A stretch of DNA of 64,000 nt, from NCBI GenBank assembly GCA_037126765.1, contig JBBCBC010000007.1, positions 28,219,667 to 28,283,666 of the forward strand. Reading direction: 5' to 3'. Below, piece after piece: positions 46,506 through 58,900 of this stretch. This DNA is from Stenogyne calaminthoides (lineage: Eukaryota; Streptophyta; Magnoliopsida; Lamiales; Lamiaceae). Positions within the stretch are counted from its first letter, which is position 1, and each line of letters opens with the position of its first letter. The translations under genes were made by a program, and so were the position numbers. The notes beneath the pieces are model-generated. The model saw only the letters and a program-made list of their open reading frames with translations, had not been told where the DNA came from and did no database searches.

Positions 46506-48512
46506 GCAACCCTCGTGTGATATTGTAATCGTTTTTCATAGATCACTGTAGTAGGGTTTTGCTTGTTCTTGTTGTAATTTTGATCGCAAGGATGAGCTTT
46601 GTCGGATGGAGGATCTATAAAAAACGATTGGGGTTTTTGCCATTGGATGGGAAAACTGTTTTAGCCATAACTTTTGACTCAGGTGTCCGTTTTCCTATTA
46701 TAACCATGTTTCAGAAACGTCTTGAAGTCCTCTACATGTCTCACAGCTTCGCCGTCCCTCTAAAACTGACCAACCGGATAGTATTATAATATTTTTCTCT
46801 ATCGCAACCCTCGTGTGATATTCTAATCGTTTTTCCCAACGGATAATATGAGTGGGCAGTATAGGTTTTTTTTTCATAGATCACTGTAGTAGGGTTTTGC
46901 TTGTTCTTGTTGTAATTTTGATCGCAAGGATGAGCGATGTCGGATGGAGGATCTGGAAAAAATAATTGGGGTTTTTCGCCATTTGATGGTGAAAAGTGTT
47001 TTGGCCATAACTTTTGACTCGAATGTCCATTTTCCTAATATAACCGTGTTTCAGAAACGTCTTGAAGTCCTCTACATGTGTCACAGCTTCTCCGTCTCTC
47101 TAAAACTGACCCACCGGATAATATTATAATATTTTTCTCTATGACAACCCTCGTGTGATATTGTAATAATTTTTCCCAACGGATAATATGAGTGGGTAGT
47201 ATAGGCATTTTTTTTCATAGATCACTGTAGTAAGGTTTTGCTTGTTCTTTTTGTAATATTGATCGCAAGGATGAGCGAAGTCGGATGGAGGATCTGGAAA
47301 AAATGATTGGGCTTTTTGCCATTGGATGGTGAAAACTATTTTTGCCATAACTTTTGACTCGGGTGTCCGTTTTCCTATTATTACCACGTTTTAGAAACGT
47401 CTTGAAGTCCTCTAGTTATCTTATAGCTTCGCAGTCCCTCTAAAACTAACCCACCGGATAGTATTATAATATTTTTCTCTATCGCAACCTTCGTGTGATA
47501 TTGTAATCGTTTTTCCCAACGGATAATATCAGTGGGTAGTATAGGCATTTTTTTTCATAGATCACTGTAGTAAGGTTTTGCTTGTTCTTTTTGTAATATT
47601 GATCGCAAGGATGAGCGATGTCGGATGGAGGATCTGGAAAAAATGATTGGGCTTTTTGCCATTGGATGGTGAAAACTATTTTTGCGATAACTTTTGACTC
47701 GGGTGTCCGTTTTCCTATTAATACCACGTTTCAGAAACGTCTTGAAGTCCTCTAGTTATCTCATAGCTTCGTCGTCCCTCTAAAACTGACCCACCGGATA
47801 GTATTATAATATTTTTCTCTATCGCAACCTTCGTGTGATATTGTAATCGTTTTTCCCAACGGATAATATGAGTGGGCAGTATAGGCATTTTTTTTCATAG
47901 ATCACTGTAGTAGGGTTTTGCTTGTTCTCGTTGTAATTTTGATCGCAAGGATGAGCGATGTCGGATGGAGGACCTGGAAACAACAAATGGGGTTTTTGCC
48001 ATTGGATGGGAAAACTGTTTTTGGCCATAACTTTTTTGACTCGGGTGTCCATTTTCCTATTATAATCATTTTTCAGAAACGTCTTGAAGTCCACTACATG
48101 TCTCACAGCTTCGCCGTCTCTCTAAAACTGACCCACCGGATAGTATTATAATATTTTTCTCTATCACAACCCTCGTGTGATATTGTAATCATTTTTCCCA
48201 ACGGATATTATGAGTGGGTAGTATAGGCATTTTTTTTTCATAGATCACTATAATAGGGTTTTGCTTTTTCTTTTTGTAATTTTGATCGCAAGGATGAGCG
48301 ATGTCGGATGGAGGATCTGAAAAAAAATGATTGCGGTTTTTGCCATTGGATGATGTAAACTATTTTTGATATAACTTTTGACTCGGGTGCCCGTTTTCTT
48401 ATTATAACCATGTTTTAGAAACATCTTGAAGTCCTCCACATGTCTCACAGCATCGCCGTCCCTCTAAAACTGACCCACCAGATAGTATTATAATATTTTT
48501 CTCTATCGCAAC
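46506..48512 (+). repeat. 340-bp satellite array, block IX (left copy of a segmental duplication)
   Basis: Six monomers in the same order as at about 52.2-54.2 kb: a ggatctataaaaaacgatt form, a tttttcgccatttgatgg form, two adjacent gattgggctttttgcc forms, a gaggacctgg form and a gatctgaaaaaaaatgatt form. The offset is a constant 5692 bp over most of the block. The first monomer lacks about 41 bp. The block ends at a breakpoint at 48512-48514. Confidence 0.92.
46525..46542 (+). repeat. Monomer with ~41-bp deletion at a T5C microhomology
   Basis: gtaatcgtttttcatagatc joins the first T-run of the monomer to the second one, removing cccaacggataatatgagtg through gtataggcatttt. The paralogous monomer at about 52.2 kb has the full length. 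The 41-bp change in offset (5651 before, 5692 after) matches the deletion. Confidence 0.88.
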
Positions 48513-48530
48513 CTCTTTTTATAATTTTGA
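48505..48530 (+). repeat. Recombination junction with ~97-bp loss
   Basis: ctatcgcaacctctttttat fuses the start of the gcaaccctcgtg word to ctttttataattttgatcgc, skipping roughly 97 bp. The monomer type also changes here, from the tttttgatataac subtype to class A with gctcgagtgtccg. This is therefore the edge between two array blocks and not just an internal deletion. Confidence 0.85.
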
Positions 48531-49430
48531 TCGCAAGGATGTGCGATGTCAGATGGAGGATCTGGAAAAAATGATTGGGGGTTTTGCTATTGGATGGTGA
48601 AAACTGTTATGGCCGTAACTTTTGGCTCGAGTGTCCGTTTTCTGATTATAAACATGTTTTAGAAACGTCTTGAAGTCCTCTATATGTCTCACAGCTTCGC
48701 AGTCCCTCTAAAACTTACCAACCAGATAGTATTATAATATTTTTCTCTATCGCAACCCTCGTGTGATATTTTAATCGTTTTTCCCAACAAATAATATGAG
48801 TGGCCAGTATAGGCATTTTTTTTCATAGATCACTGTAGTAGGGTTTTGCTTGTTCTTGTTGTAATTTTGATATCAAGGATGAGCGATGTCGGATGGAGGA
48901 TCTGGAAAAAACAATTGGGGTTTTTGCCATTGGATAGTGAAAACTGTTTTGGCCATAACTTTTGACTCGGGTGTCCTTTTTCCTATTATAACCACGTTTC
49001 AGAAACGTCTTGAAGTCCTCTACGTGTCTCACAGCTTTGCCGTCTCTCTAAAAGTGACCCACCGGATAGTATTATAATATTTTTCTCTATCGCAACCTTT
49101 GTGTGATATTGTAATCATTTTTCCCAACGGATAATATGAGTGGGTATTATAGGCATTTTTTTCATAGATCACTGTAGTAGGGTTTTGCTTGTTCTTTTTG
49201 TAATTTTGATCGCAAGGATGAGCGATGTCGGATGGAGGATCAGGAAAAAATAATTGGGGTTTTTGCCATTGGATGGTGAAAACTGTTTTGGCCATAACTT
49301 TTGACTCGGGTGTCCGTTTTTCTATTATAACCATGTTTCAGAAATATCTTGAAGTCCTCTACATGTCTCACAGCATCGTCGTCCCTCTAAAACTGACCCA
49401 CCGGATAGTATTATAATATTTTTCTCTATC
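48513..49430 (+). repeat. 340-bp satellite array, block X (class A)
   Basis: Just under three class A monomers, including the ggccagtataggc / gggtattataggc pair. This matches the 39.3-40.7 kb part of block VII, with shared words such as cagaaatatcttgaagtcc and cagcatcgtc. Confidence 0.93.
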
Positions 49431-52155
49431 GCAACCCTCGTGTGATATTTTAATCATTTTTCCCAACGGATAATATGAGTGGGTTGTATAGGCATTTTTT
49501 TCATAGATCACTGTAGTAGGGTTTTTCTTGTTCTTGTTGTAATTTTGATCGCAAGGATGAGCGATGTCTAATGGAGGATCTGGAAAAAACAATTGGGGTT
49601 TTTGCCATTGGATGGTGAAAACTGTTTTGGCCATAACTTTTGACTCGGGTGTCCGTTTTCCTATTATAACCTTGTTTAGGAAACTTTTTGAAGTCGTCTA
49701 CATGTCTCACACCTTCGCCGTCCCTCTAAAACTGACCAACCGGATATTATTATAATATTTTTCTCTATCGCAACCCTCGTATGATATTGTAATCGTTTTT
49801 CCCAACGGATAATATGAGTGGGTAGCATAGGCATTTTTTTTTCATAGATCACTGTAGTAGGGTTTTGCTTGTTCTTTTTGTAATTTTGATCGCAATGAGG
49901 AGCGATGTCGGATGGAGGATCTGGAAAAAACGATTGGGGGTTTTTCCATTGGATGGTGAAAACTGTTATGGCCTTAACTTTTGACTCGGGTGTCCGTTTT
50001 CCTATTATAACCTTGTTTAGGAAACTTTTTGAAGTCGTCTACATGTCTCACAGCTTCGCCGTCCCTCTTAAACTGACCCACTGGATAGTATTATAATATT
50101 TTTGTCTATCGCAACCCTCGTGTGATATTGTAATCATTTTTCCCAACGGATAATATGAGTGGGTAGTATAGGCATTTTTTTTCATAGATCACTGTAGTAG
50201 GGTTTTGCTTGTTCTTGTTGTAATTTTGATCGCAAGGATGAGCGATGTCGTATGGAGGATCTAGAAAAAATGATTGGGGTTTTTGCTATTGGATGGGGAA
50301 AACTATTTTGGCCATAACTATTGACACTGGTGTCCGTTTTCCTATTATAACCATGTTTCAGAAACGTCTTGAAGTCCTCTACATGTCACACAGCTTCGCC
50401 GTCCCTCTAAAACTGACCAACCAGATAGTATTATAATATTTATCTCTATCGCAACCCTCGTGTGATATTGTAATCATTTTTCCCAACGAATAATATGAGT
50501 GTGCAGTATAGGCATTTATTTTCATAGATCACTGTAGTAGGGTTTTGCTTGTTCTTGTTGTAATTTTGATCTCAAGGATGAGCGATGTCGGATGGAGGAT
50601 CAGGAAAAAATAATTGGGGTTTTTGCCATTGGATGGTGAAAACTGTTTTGGCCATAACTTTTTACTCGGGTGTCCGTTTTCCTAATATAACCTTGTTTCG
50701 GAAATATCTTGAAGTCGTCTACATGTCTAACACCTTCGCCGTCCCTCTAAAACTGACCAACCGGATAGTATTATAATATTTTTCTCTATCGCAACCCTCG
50801 TGTGATATTGTAATCGTTTTTCCCAACGGATAATATGAGTGGGCAGTATAGGCATTTTTTTTTTTTCATAGATCCTTTGTAGTAGGGTTTTGCTTGTTCT
50901 TGTTGTAATTTTGATCGCAAGGATGAGCGATGTCGGATGGAGGATCTGGAAAAAATAATTGGGGTTTTTGCCATTTGATGGTGAAAACTGTTTTGGCCAT
51001 AACTTTTGACTCGGGTGTCCGTTTTCCTATTATAACCTTGTTTCGGAAATGTATTGAAGTCGTCTACATGTCTCACACCTTCGCCCTCCCTCTAAAACTG
51101 ACCTACCGGATAGTATTATAATATTTTTCTCTATTGCAACCCTCGTGTGATATTGTAATTGTTTTACCCAACGGATAATATGAGTGGGTAGTATAGGCAT
51201 TTTTTTTCATAGAACACTATAGTAGGGTTTTGCTTGTTCTTTTTGTAATTTTGATCGCAAGGATGAGCGATGTCGGATGGAGGATCTGGAAAAAACGATT
51301 AGGGGTTTTGCCATTGGATGGTGAAAACTGTTATGGCCATAACTTTTGACTCGAGTGTCCGTTTTTCTATTATAACCATCTTTCAGAAACGTCTTGAAGT
51401 CCTCTACATGTCTCACAACTTCGCCGTCCCTCTTAAACTGACCCACCGGATAGTATTATAATATTTTTCTCTATCGCAACCCTCGTGTGATATTGTATTC
51501 GTTTTTCCCAATGGATAATATGAGTGGGTAGTATAGGCATTTTTTTTCATAGATAACTGTAGTAGGGTTTTGCTTGTTCTTGTTGTAATTTTGATCGCAA
51601 GGATGAGCGATGTCGGATGTAGGATCTAGAAAAAAATTATTGGGGTTTTTGCCATTGGATGGGGAAAACCGTTTTGGCCATAACTTTTGACTCGGGTGTC
51701 CGTTTTCCTATTATAACCATGTTTCAGAAACGTCTCGAAGTCCTCTACATGTCTCAAAGTTTTGCCGTCCCTCGAAAACTGACCAACCGGATAGTATTAT
51801 AATATCTATCTCTATCGCAACCCTCGTGGTATATTGTAATCGTTTTTCCCAACGGGTAATATGAGTGGGTAGTATAGGCATTTTTTTTCATAGAACACTA
51901 TAGTAGGGTTTTGCTTGTTCTTGTTGTAATTTTGATCGCAAGGATGAGCGATGTCGGATGGAGGATCTGGAAAAAATAATTGGGGTTTTTGCCATTTGAT
52001 GGTGAAAACTGTTTTGGCCATAACTTTTACTCGGGTGTCCCTTTTCCTATTATAACCTTGTTTCAGAAACGTTTTGAAGTCGTCTACATGTTTCACACCA
52101 TCATCGTCCCTCTAAAAATGACCAACAGGATAGTATTATAATATTTTTCTCTATC
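49431..52155 (+). repeat. 340-bp satellite array, block XI (mixed class A and B)
   Basis: Eight monomers. The order gtttaggaaactttttg, gcaatgaggagcgatg, ctagaaaaaatgattgg, ggatcaggaaaaaataattgg parallels 40.9-42.0 kb. The later part (ctagaaaaaaattattgg at about 51.61 kb, then aataattgg with gccatttgatgg) parallels 20.08-20.6 kb and 62.93-63.4 kb. Confidence 0.93.
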
Positions 52156-55100
52156 GCAACCCTCGTGTGATATTGTAATCGTTTTTCCCTACGGATAATA
52201 TGAGTGGGTAGTATAGGCATTTTTTTTCATAGATCACTGTAGTAGGGTTTTGCTTGTTCTTGTTGTAATTTTGATCGCAAGGATGAGCGATGTCGGATGG
52301 AGGATCTATAAAAAATGAATGGGGTTTTTGCCATTGGATGGGGAAAACTGTTTTGGCCATAACTTTTGACTCAGGTGTCCGTTTTCCTATTATAACCATG
52401 TTTCAGAAACGTCTTGAAATCCTCTACATGTCTCACAGCTTCGCCCTCCCTCTAAAACTGACCAACCGGATAGTATTATAATAATTTTCTCTATCGCAAC
52501 CCTCGTGTGATATTCTAATCGTTTTTCCCAACGGATAATATGAGTGGGCAGTATAGGCATTTTTTTCATAGATCACTGTAGTAGGGTTTTGCTTTTTCTT
52601 GTTGTAATTTTGATCGCAAGGATGAGCGATGTCGGATGGAGGATCTGGAAAAAATAATTGGGGTTTTTCGCCATTTGATGGTGAAAACTGTTTTGGCCAT
52701 AACTTTTGACTCGAATGTCCATTTTCCTATTATAACCATGTTTCAGAAACGTCTTGAAGTCCTCTACATGTGTCACAGCTTCTCCGTCTCTCTAAAACTG
52801 ACCCACCGGATAGTATTATAATATTTTTCTCTATGACAACCCTCGTGTAATATTGTAATAATTTTTCCCAACGGATAATATGAGTGGGTAGTATAGGCAT
52901 TTTTTTTCATAGATCACTGTAGTAAGGTTTTGCTTGTCCTTTTTGTAATATTGATCGCAAGGATGAGCGATGTCGGATGGAGGATCTGGAAAAAATGATT
53001 GGGCTTTTTGCCATTGGATGGTGAAAACTATTTTTGCCATAACTTTTGACTCGGGTGTCCGTTTTCCTATTATTACCACGTTTCAGAAACGTCTTGAAGT
53101 CCTCTAGTTATCTCATAGCTTCGCCGTCCCTCTAAAACTAACCCACCGGATAGTATTATAATATTTTTCTCTATCGCAACCTTCGTGTGATATTGTAATC
53201 GTTTTTCCCAACGGATAATATGAGTGGGTAGTATAGGCATTTTTTTTCATAGATCACTGTAGTAAGGTTTTGCTTGTTCTTTTTGTAATATTGATCGCAA
53301 GGATGAGCGATGTCGGATGGAGGATCTGGAAAAAATGATTGGGATTTTTGCCATTGGATGGTGAAAACTATTTTTGCCATAACTTTTGACTCGGGTGTCC
53401 GTTTTCCTATTAATACCACGTTTCAGAAACGTCTTGAAGTCCTCTAGTTATCTCATAGCTTCGCCGTCCCTCTAAAACTGACCCACCGGATAGTATTATA
53501 ATATTTTTCTCTATCGCATCCTTCGTGTGATATTATAATCGTTTTTCCCAACGGATAATATGAGTGGGCAGTATAGGCATTTTTTTTCATAGATCACTGT
53601 AGTAGGGTTTTGTTTGTTCTCGTTGTAATTTTGATCGCAAGGATGAGCGATGTCGGATGGAGGACCTGGAAAAAACAAATGGGGTTTTTGCCATTGGATG
53701 GTGAAAACTGTTTTGGCCATAACTTTTGACTCGGGTGTCCATTTTCCTATTATAATCATTTTTCAGAAACGTCTTGAAGTCCACTACATGTCTCACAGCT
53801 TCGCCGTCTCTCTAAAACTGACCCACCAGATATGATTATAATATTTTTCTCTATCACAACCCTCGTGTGATATTGTAATCATTTTTCCCAAGGGATAATA
53901 TGAGTGGGTAGTATAGGCATTTTTTTTTCATAGATCACTATAATAGGGTTTTGCTTTTTCTTTTTGTAATTTTGATCTCAAGGATGAGCGATGTCGGATG
54001 GAGGATCTGAAAAAAAATGATTGGGGTTTTTGCCATTGGATGATGTAAACTGTTTTTGATATAACTTTTGACTCGGGTGCCCGTTTTCTTATTATAACCA
54101 TGTTTTAGAAACATCTTGAAGTCCTCCACATGTCTCACAGCTTCGCCATCCCTCTAAAACTGACCCACCGGATAGTATTATTATATTTTTCTCTATCGCA
54201 ACCCTCGTGTGATATTGTAATCGGTTTTCCCAATGGATAACATGAGTGGGCAGTATAGGCATTTTTTTTCATAGATCACTGTAGTAGGGTTTTGCTTGTT
54301 CTTGTTGTAATTTTGATCGTAAGGATGAGCGATGTCGGATGGAGGACCTGGAAAAAATAACTGGGGTTTTTGCCATTGGATGGTGATAAATGTTTTGGCC
54401 ATAACTTTTGACTCGGGTGTCCATTTTCCTATTATAACCGTTTTTCAGAAACGTCTTGAAGTCCACTACATGTCTCCTAGCTTCACCGTCTCTATAAAAC
54501 TGACCCACCGGATAGTATTATAATATTTTTCTCTATCGCAACCCTCGTGTGATATTGTAATCATTTTTCCCAACGGATAATATGAGTGGGTAGTATAGGC
54601 ATTTTTTTTTCATAGATCACTATAATAGAGTTTTGCTTTTTCGTTTTGTAATTTTGATCGCAAGGATGAGCGATGTCGGATGGAGGATCTGAAAAAAAAT
54701 GATTGGGGTTTTTGCCATTGGATGGTGAAAACTATTTTTGATATAACTTTTGACTCGGGTGTCCGTTTTCTTATTATAACCATGTTTTAGAAACATCTTG
54801 AAGTCCTCTACATGTCTCACCGCTTCGCCGTCCCTCTAAAACTGACCCACCGGATAGTATTATTATATTTTTCTCTATCGCAACCCTCGTGGGATATTGT
54901 AATCGTTTTTCCCAACGGATAATATGAGTAAGTAGTATAGTCATTTTTTTTCATAGATCAATGTAGTAGGGTTTTGCTTGTTTTTGTTGTAATTATGATC
55001 GCAAGGATGAGCGATGTCGGATGGAGGATCCGAAAAAAAAAATGATTGTGGTTTTTGCCATTGGATGGTGAAAATTGTTTTTGTCATAACTTTTGACTCG

Positions 55101-55958
55101 GGTGTCCGTTTTTCCTATTATAAACATGTTTTAAATGTCTTGAAGGTCCTCTACATGTCTCATAGCTTAACCGTCCCTCTTAAACCTGACCCACCGGATA
55201 GTATTATAATATATTTTTCTCTATCGCAACCCTCGTGTAATATTGTAATCGTTTTTTCCCAATACGGATAATATGAGTGGGTAGTATAGGCTTTTTTTTA
55301 TAGATCTTTGTAGTAGGGTTTTTCTTGTTCTTGTTGTAATTTTGATCGTAAGGATGAGCGATGTCGGATGGAGGATCTGTAAAAAACGATTGGGGTTTTT
55401 GCCATTGGATGGGGAAAACTGTTTTTGACCATAACTTTTGACATCGGGTGTCCTCTTTTCCTATTATAACCATGTTTCGGATAAATGTCTTGAAGTCCCT
55501 ATACATGTCTCATAGCTTAACCGTCCCTCTAAAACCATATACCCAACCGGATAGTATTATAATATTTTTCTCTATCGCAACCCTCGGTGTGATATTGTAA
55601 TCTTTTTTTCCCAATACATAATATGAGTGGGTCAGTATAGGCATTTTTTTCATAAATCATTTGTAGTAGGGTTTTGCTTGTTCTAGTTGTAATTTTGATA
55701 GATGGAGGAAGGAAAAATAGCGATGTTTCGGATGGAGGATCTTTAAAAAAAATAATTGGCTTTTTTTTTTTGCCATTGGATGATGAAAAACTTTTTTTGG
55801 CCATACTTTTTGACTCGAGTGTCCATTTTCCTATTATAACCATGATTTTCTGGAAAAACATCTTGATGTCCTCTACATGTCTCTCAACGTTTTCTTCTCC
55901 GTTTCTCTCTAAAATGTCTCACGACCCACCGGATAATATTATAATATTTTTCTCTATC
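52156..55958 (+). repeat. 340-bp satellite array, block XII (right copy of the segmental duplication)
   Basis: Eleven monomers. 52.2-54.2 kb matches block IX. 53.6-55.9 kb matches the end of block VI (22.4-24.4 kb) in the order of its special variants, including gatctttaaaaaaa at 24182 and 55738. From 55014 to 55958 the monomers are strongly disturbed by indels and lengthened homopolymers, with words such as gatggaggaaggaaaaatag and gattttctggaaaaac. Confidence 0.92.
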
Positions 55959-58900
55959 ACAACCCTCGTGTGATATTGTAATCTTTTTTCCCAACGGATA
56001 ATATGAGTGGGTAGTATAGGCAAATTTTTTTCATATATCACTGTAGTAGGGTTTTGCTTGTTCTTTTTGTAATTTTGATCGCAAGGATGAGCGATGTCGG
56101 ATGGAGGATCTGGAAAAAACGATTGGGGGTTTTGTCATTGGATGGTGAAAACTGTTATGGCCATAACTTTTGACTCGAGTGTCCGTTTTTCTATTATAAC
56201 CATGTTTCAGAAATGTCTGAAGTCCTCTACATGACTCACAGCTTCGCCGTCCCTCATAAACTGACCCACCGGATAGTATTATAATATTTTTCTCTATCGC
56301 AACCCTCGTGTGATATTGTAATAGTTTTTCCCAACGGATAATATGAGTGGGCAGTATAGGCATTTTTTTTTCATAGATCACTGTAGTAGGGTTTTGCTTG
56401 TTCTTATTGTAATTTTGATCGCAAGGATGAGTGATGTCGGATGGAGGATCAGGTAAAAATAATTGGTGTTTTTGCCATTGGATGGTGAAAACTCTTTTGG
56501 CCATAACTTTTGACTCGGGTGTCCGTTTTCCTATTATAACCTTGTTTAGGAAACTTTTTGAAGTCGTCTACATGTCTCACACCTTCGCCGTCCCTCTAAA
56601 ACTGACCAACCGGAAATTATTATAATATTTTTCTCTATCGCAACCCTCGTATGATATTGTAATCGTTTTTCCCAACGGATAATATGAGTGGGTAGCATAG
56701 GCATTTTTTTTTCATAGATCACTGTAGTAGGGTTTTGCTTGTTCTTTTGGTAATTTTGATCGCAAGGATGAGCGATGTCGGATGGAGGATCTGGAAAAAA
56801 TCGATTGGGGGTTTTGCCATTTGATGGTGAAAACTGTTATGGCCATAACTTTTGACTCGAGTGTCCGTTTTTCTATTATAACCATGTTTCAGAAACGTCT
56901 TGAAGTTCTCTACATGTCTCACATGCCTTCGTCGTCCCTCTAAAATGACCCACTGGATAGTATGATAATATTTTTGTCTATCGCAACCCTCGTGTGATAT
57001 TGTAATCATTTTTCCCAACGGATAATATGAGTGGGTAGTATAGGCATTTTTTTTCATAGATCACTGTAGTAGGGTTTTGCTTGTTCTTGTTGTAATTTTG
57101 ATCGCAAGGATGAGCGATGTCGGATGGAGGATCATGAAAAAATGATTGGGGTTTTTGCCATTGGATGGGGAAAACTATTTTGGCCATAACTTTTGACTCT
57201 GGTGTCCGTTTTCCTATTATAACCATGTTTCAGAAATGTCTTGAAGTCCTCTACATGTCTCACAGCTTCGCCGTCCCTCTACAACTGCCTAACCGGATAG
57301 TATTATAATATTTATCTCTATCGCAACCCTCGTGTGATATTGTAATCGTTTTTCCCAACGAATAATATGAGTGTGCAGTATAGGCATTTTTTTTTTCATA
57401 GATCCTTTGTAGTAGGGTTTTGCTTGTTCTTGTTGTAATTTTGATCGCAAGGATGAGCGATGTCGGATGGAGGATCGGAAAAAAAAATAATTGGGGTTTT
57501 TGCCATTGGATGGTGAAAACTGTTTTGGCCATAACTTTTGACTCGGGTGTCCGTTTTCCTATTATAACCTTGTTTCGGAAACGTTTTGAAGTCGTCTACA
57601 TGTATCACACCTTTGTTGTCCTTCTAAAACTGACAAACCGAATAGTATTATAATATTTTTCTCTATCGCAACCCTCGTGTGATATTGTAATGTTTTTTCC
57701 CAACGGATAATATGAGTGGGTAGTATAGGCAAATTTTTTTCATATATCACTGTAGTAGGGTTTTGCTTGTTCTCTTTGTAATTTTGATCGCAAGGATGAG
57801 CGATTTCGGATGGAGGATCTGGAAAAAACGATTGGGGGTTTTGTCATTGGATGGTGAAAACTGTTATGGCCATAACATTTGACTCGAGTGTCCGTTTTTC
57901 TATTATAATCATGTTTCAGAAACGTCTTGAAGTCCTCTACATGACTCACAGCTTCACCGTCCCTCATAAACTGACCCACCGGATAGTATTATAATATTTT
58001 TCTCTATCTCAACCCTCATGTGATATTGTAATAGTTTTTCCCAACGGATAATATGAGTGGGCAGTATAGGCATTTTTTTTTCATAGATCACTGTAGTAGG
58101 GTTTTGCTTGTTCTTGTTGTAATTTTGATCGTAAGGATGAGCGATGTCGGATGGAGGATCAGGTAAAAATAATTGGTGTTTTTGCCATTGGATGGTGAAA
58201 ACTGTTTTGGCCATAACTTTTGACTCGGGTGTCCGTTTTCCTATTATAACCTTGTTTCGGAAATGTATTGAAGTCGTCTACATGTCTCACACCTTCGCCG
58301 TCCCTCTAAAATTGACCTACCGGAAAGTGTTATAAAATTTTTCTCTATCGCAACCCTCGTGTGATATTGTAATTGTTTTTCCCAACGGATAATATGAGTG
58401 GGTAGTATAGGCATTTTTTTTCATAGATCACTGTAGTAGGGTTTTGCTTGTTCTTTTTGTAATTTTGTTCGCAAGGTTGAGCGATGTCGGATGGAGGATC
58501 TGGAAAAAATAATTGGGGTTTTTGCCATTGGATGGTGAAAACTGTTTTGGCCATAACTTTTGACTCGGGTGTCCGTTTTCCTATTATAACCTTGTTTAGG
58601 AAAATTTTTGAAGTCGTCTACATGTCTCACACCTTCGCCGTCCCTCTAAAACTAACCAACCGGATATTATTATAATATTTTTCTATATCGCAACCCTCGT
58701 ATGATATTTTAATCGTTTTTCCCAACGGATAATATGAGTGGGTAGCATAAGCATTTTTTTTTCATAGATCACTGTAGTAGGGTTTTGCTTGTTCTTTTGG
58801 TAATTTAGATCGCAAGAATGAGCGATGTCGGATGGAGGATCTGGAAAAAACGATTTGGGGTTTTGCCATTTGATGGTGAAAACTGTTATGGCCATAACTT

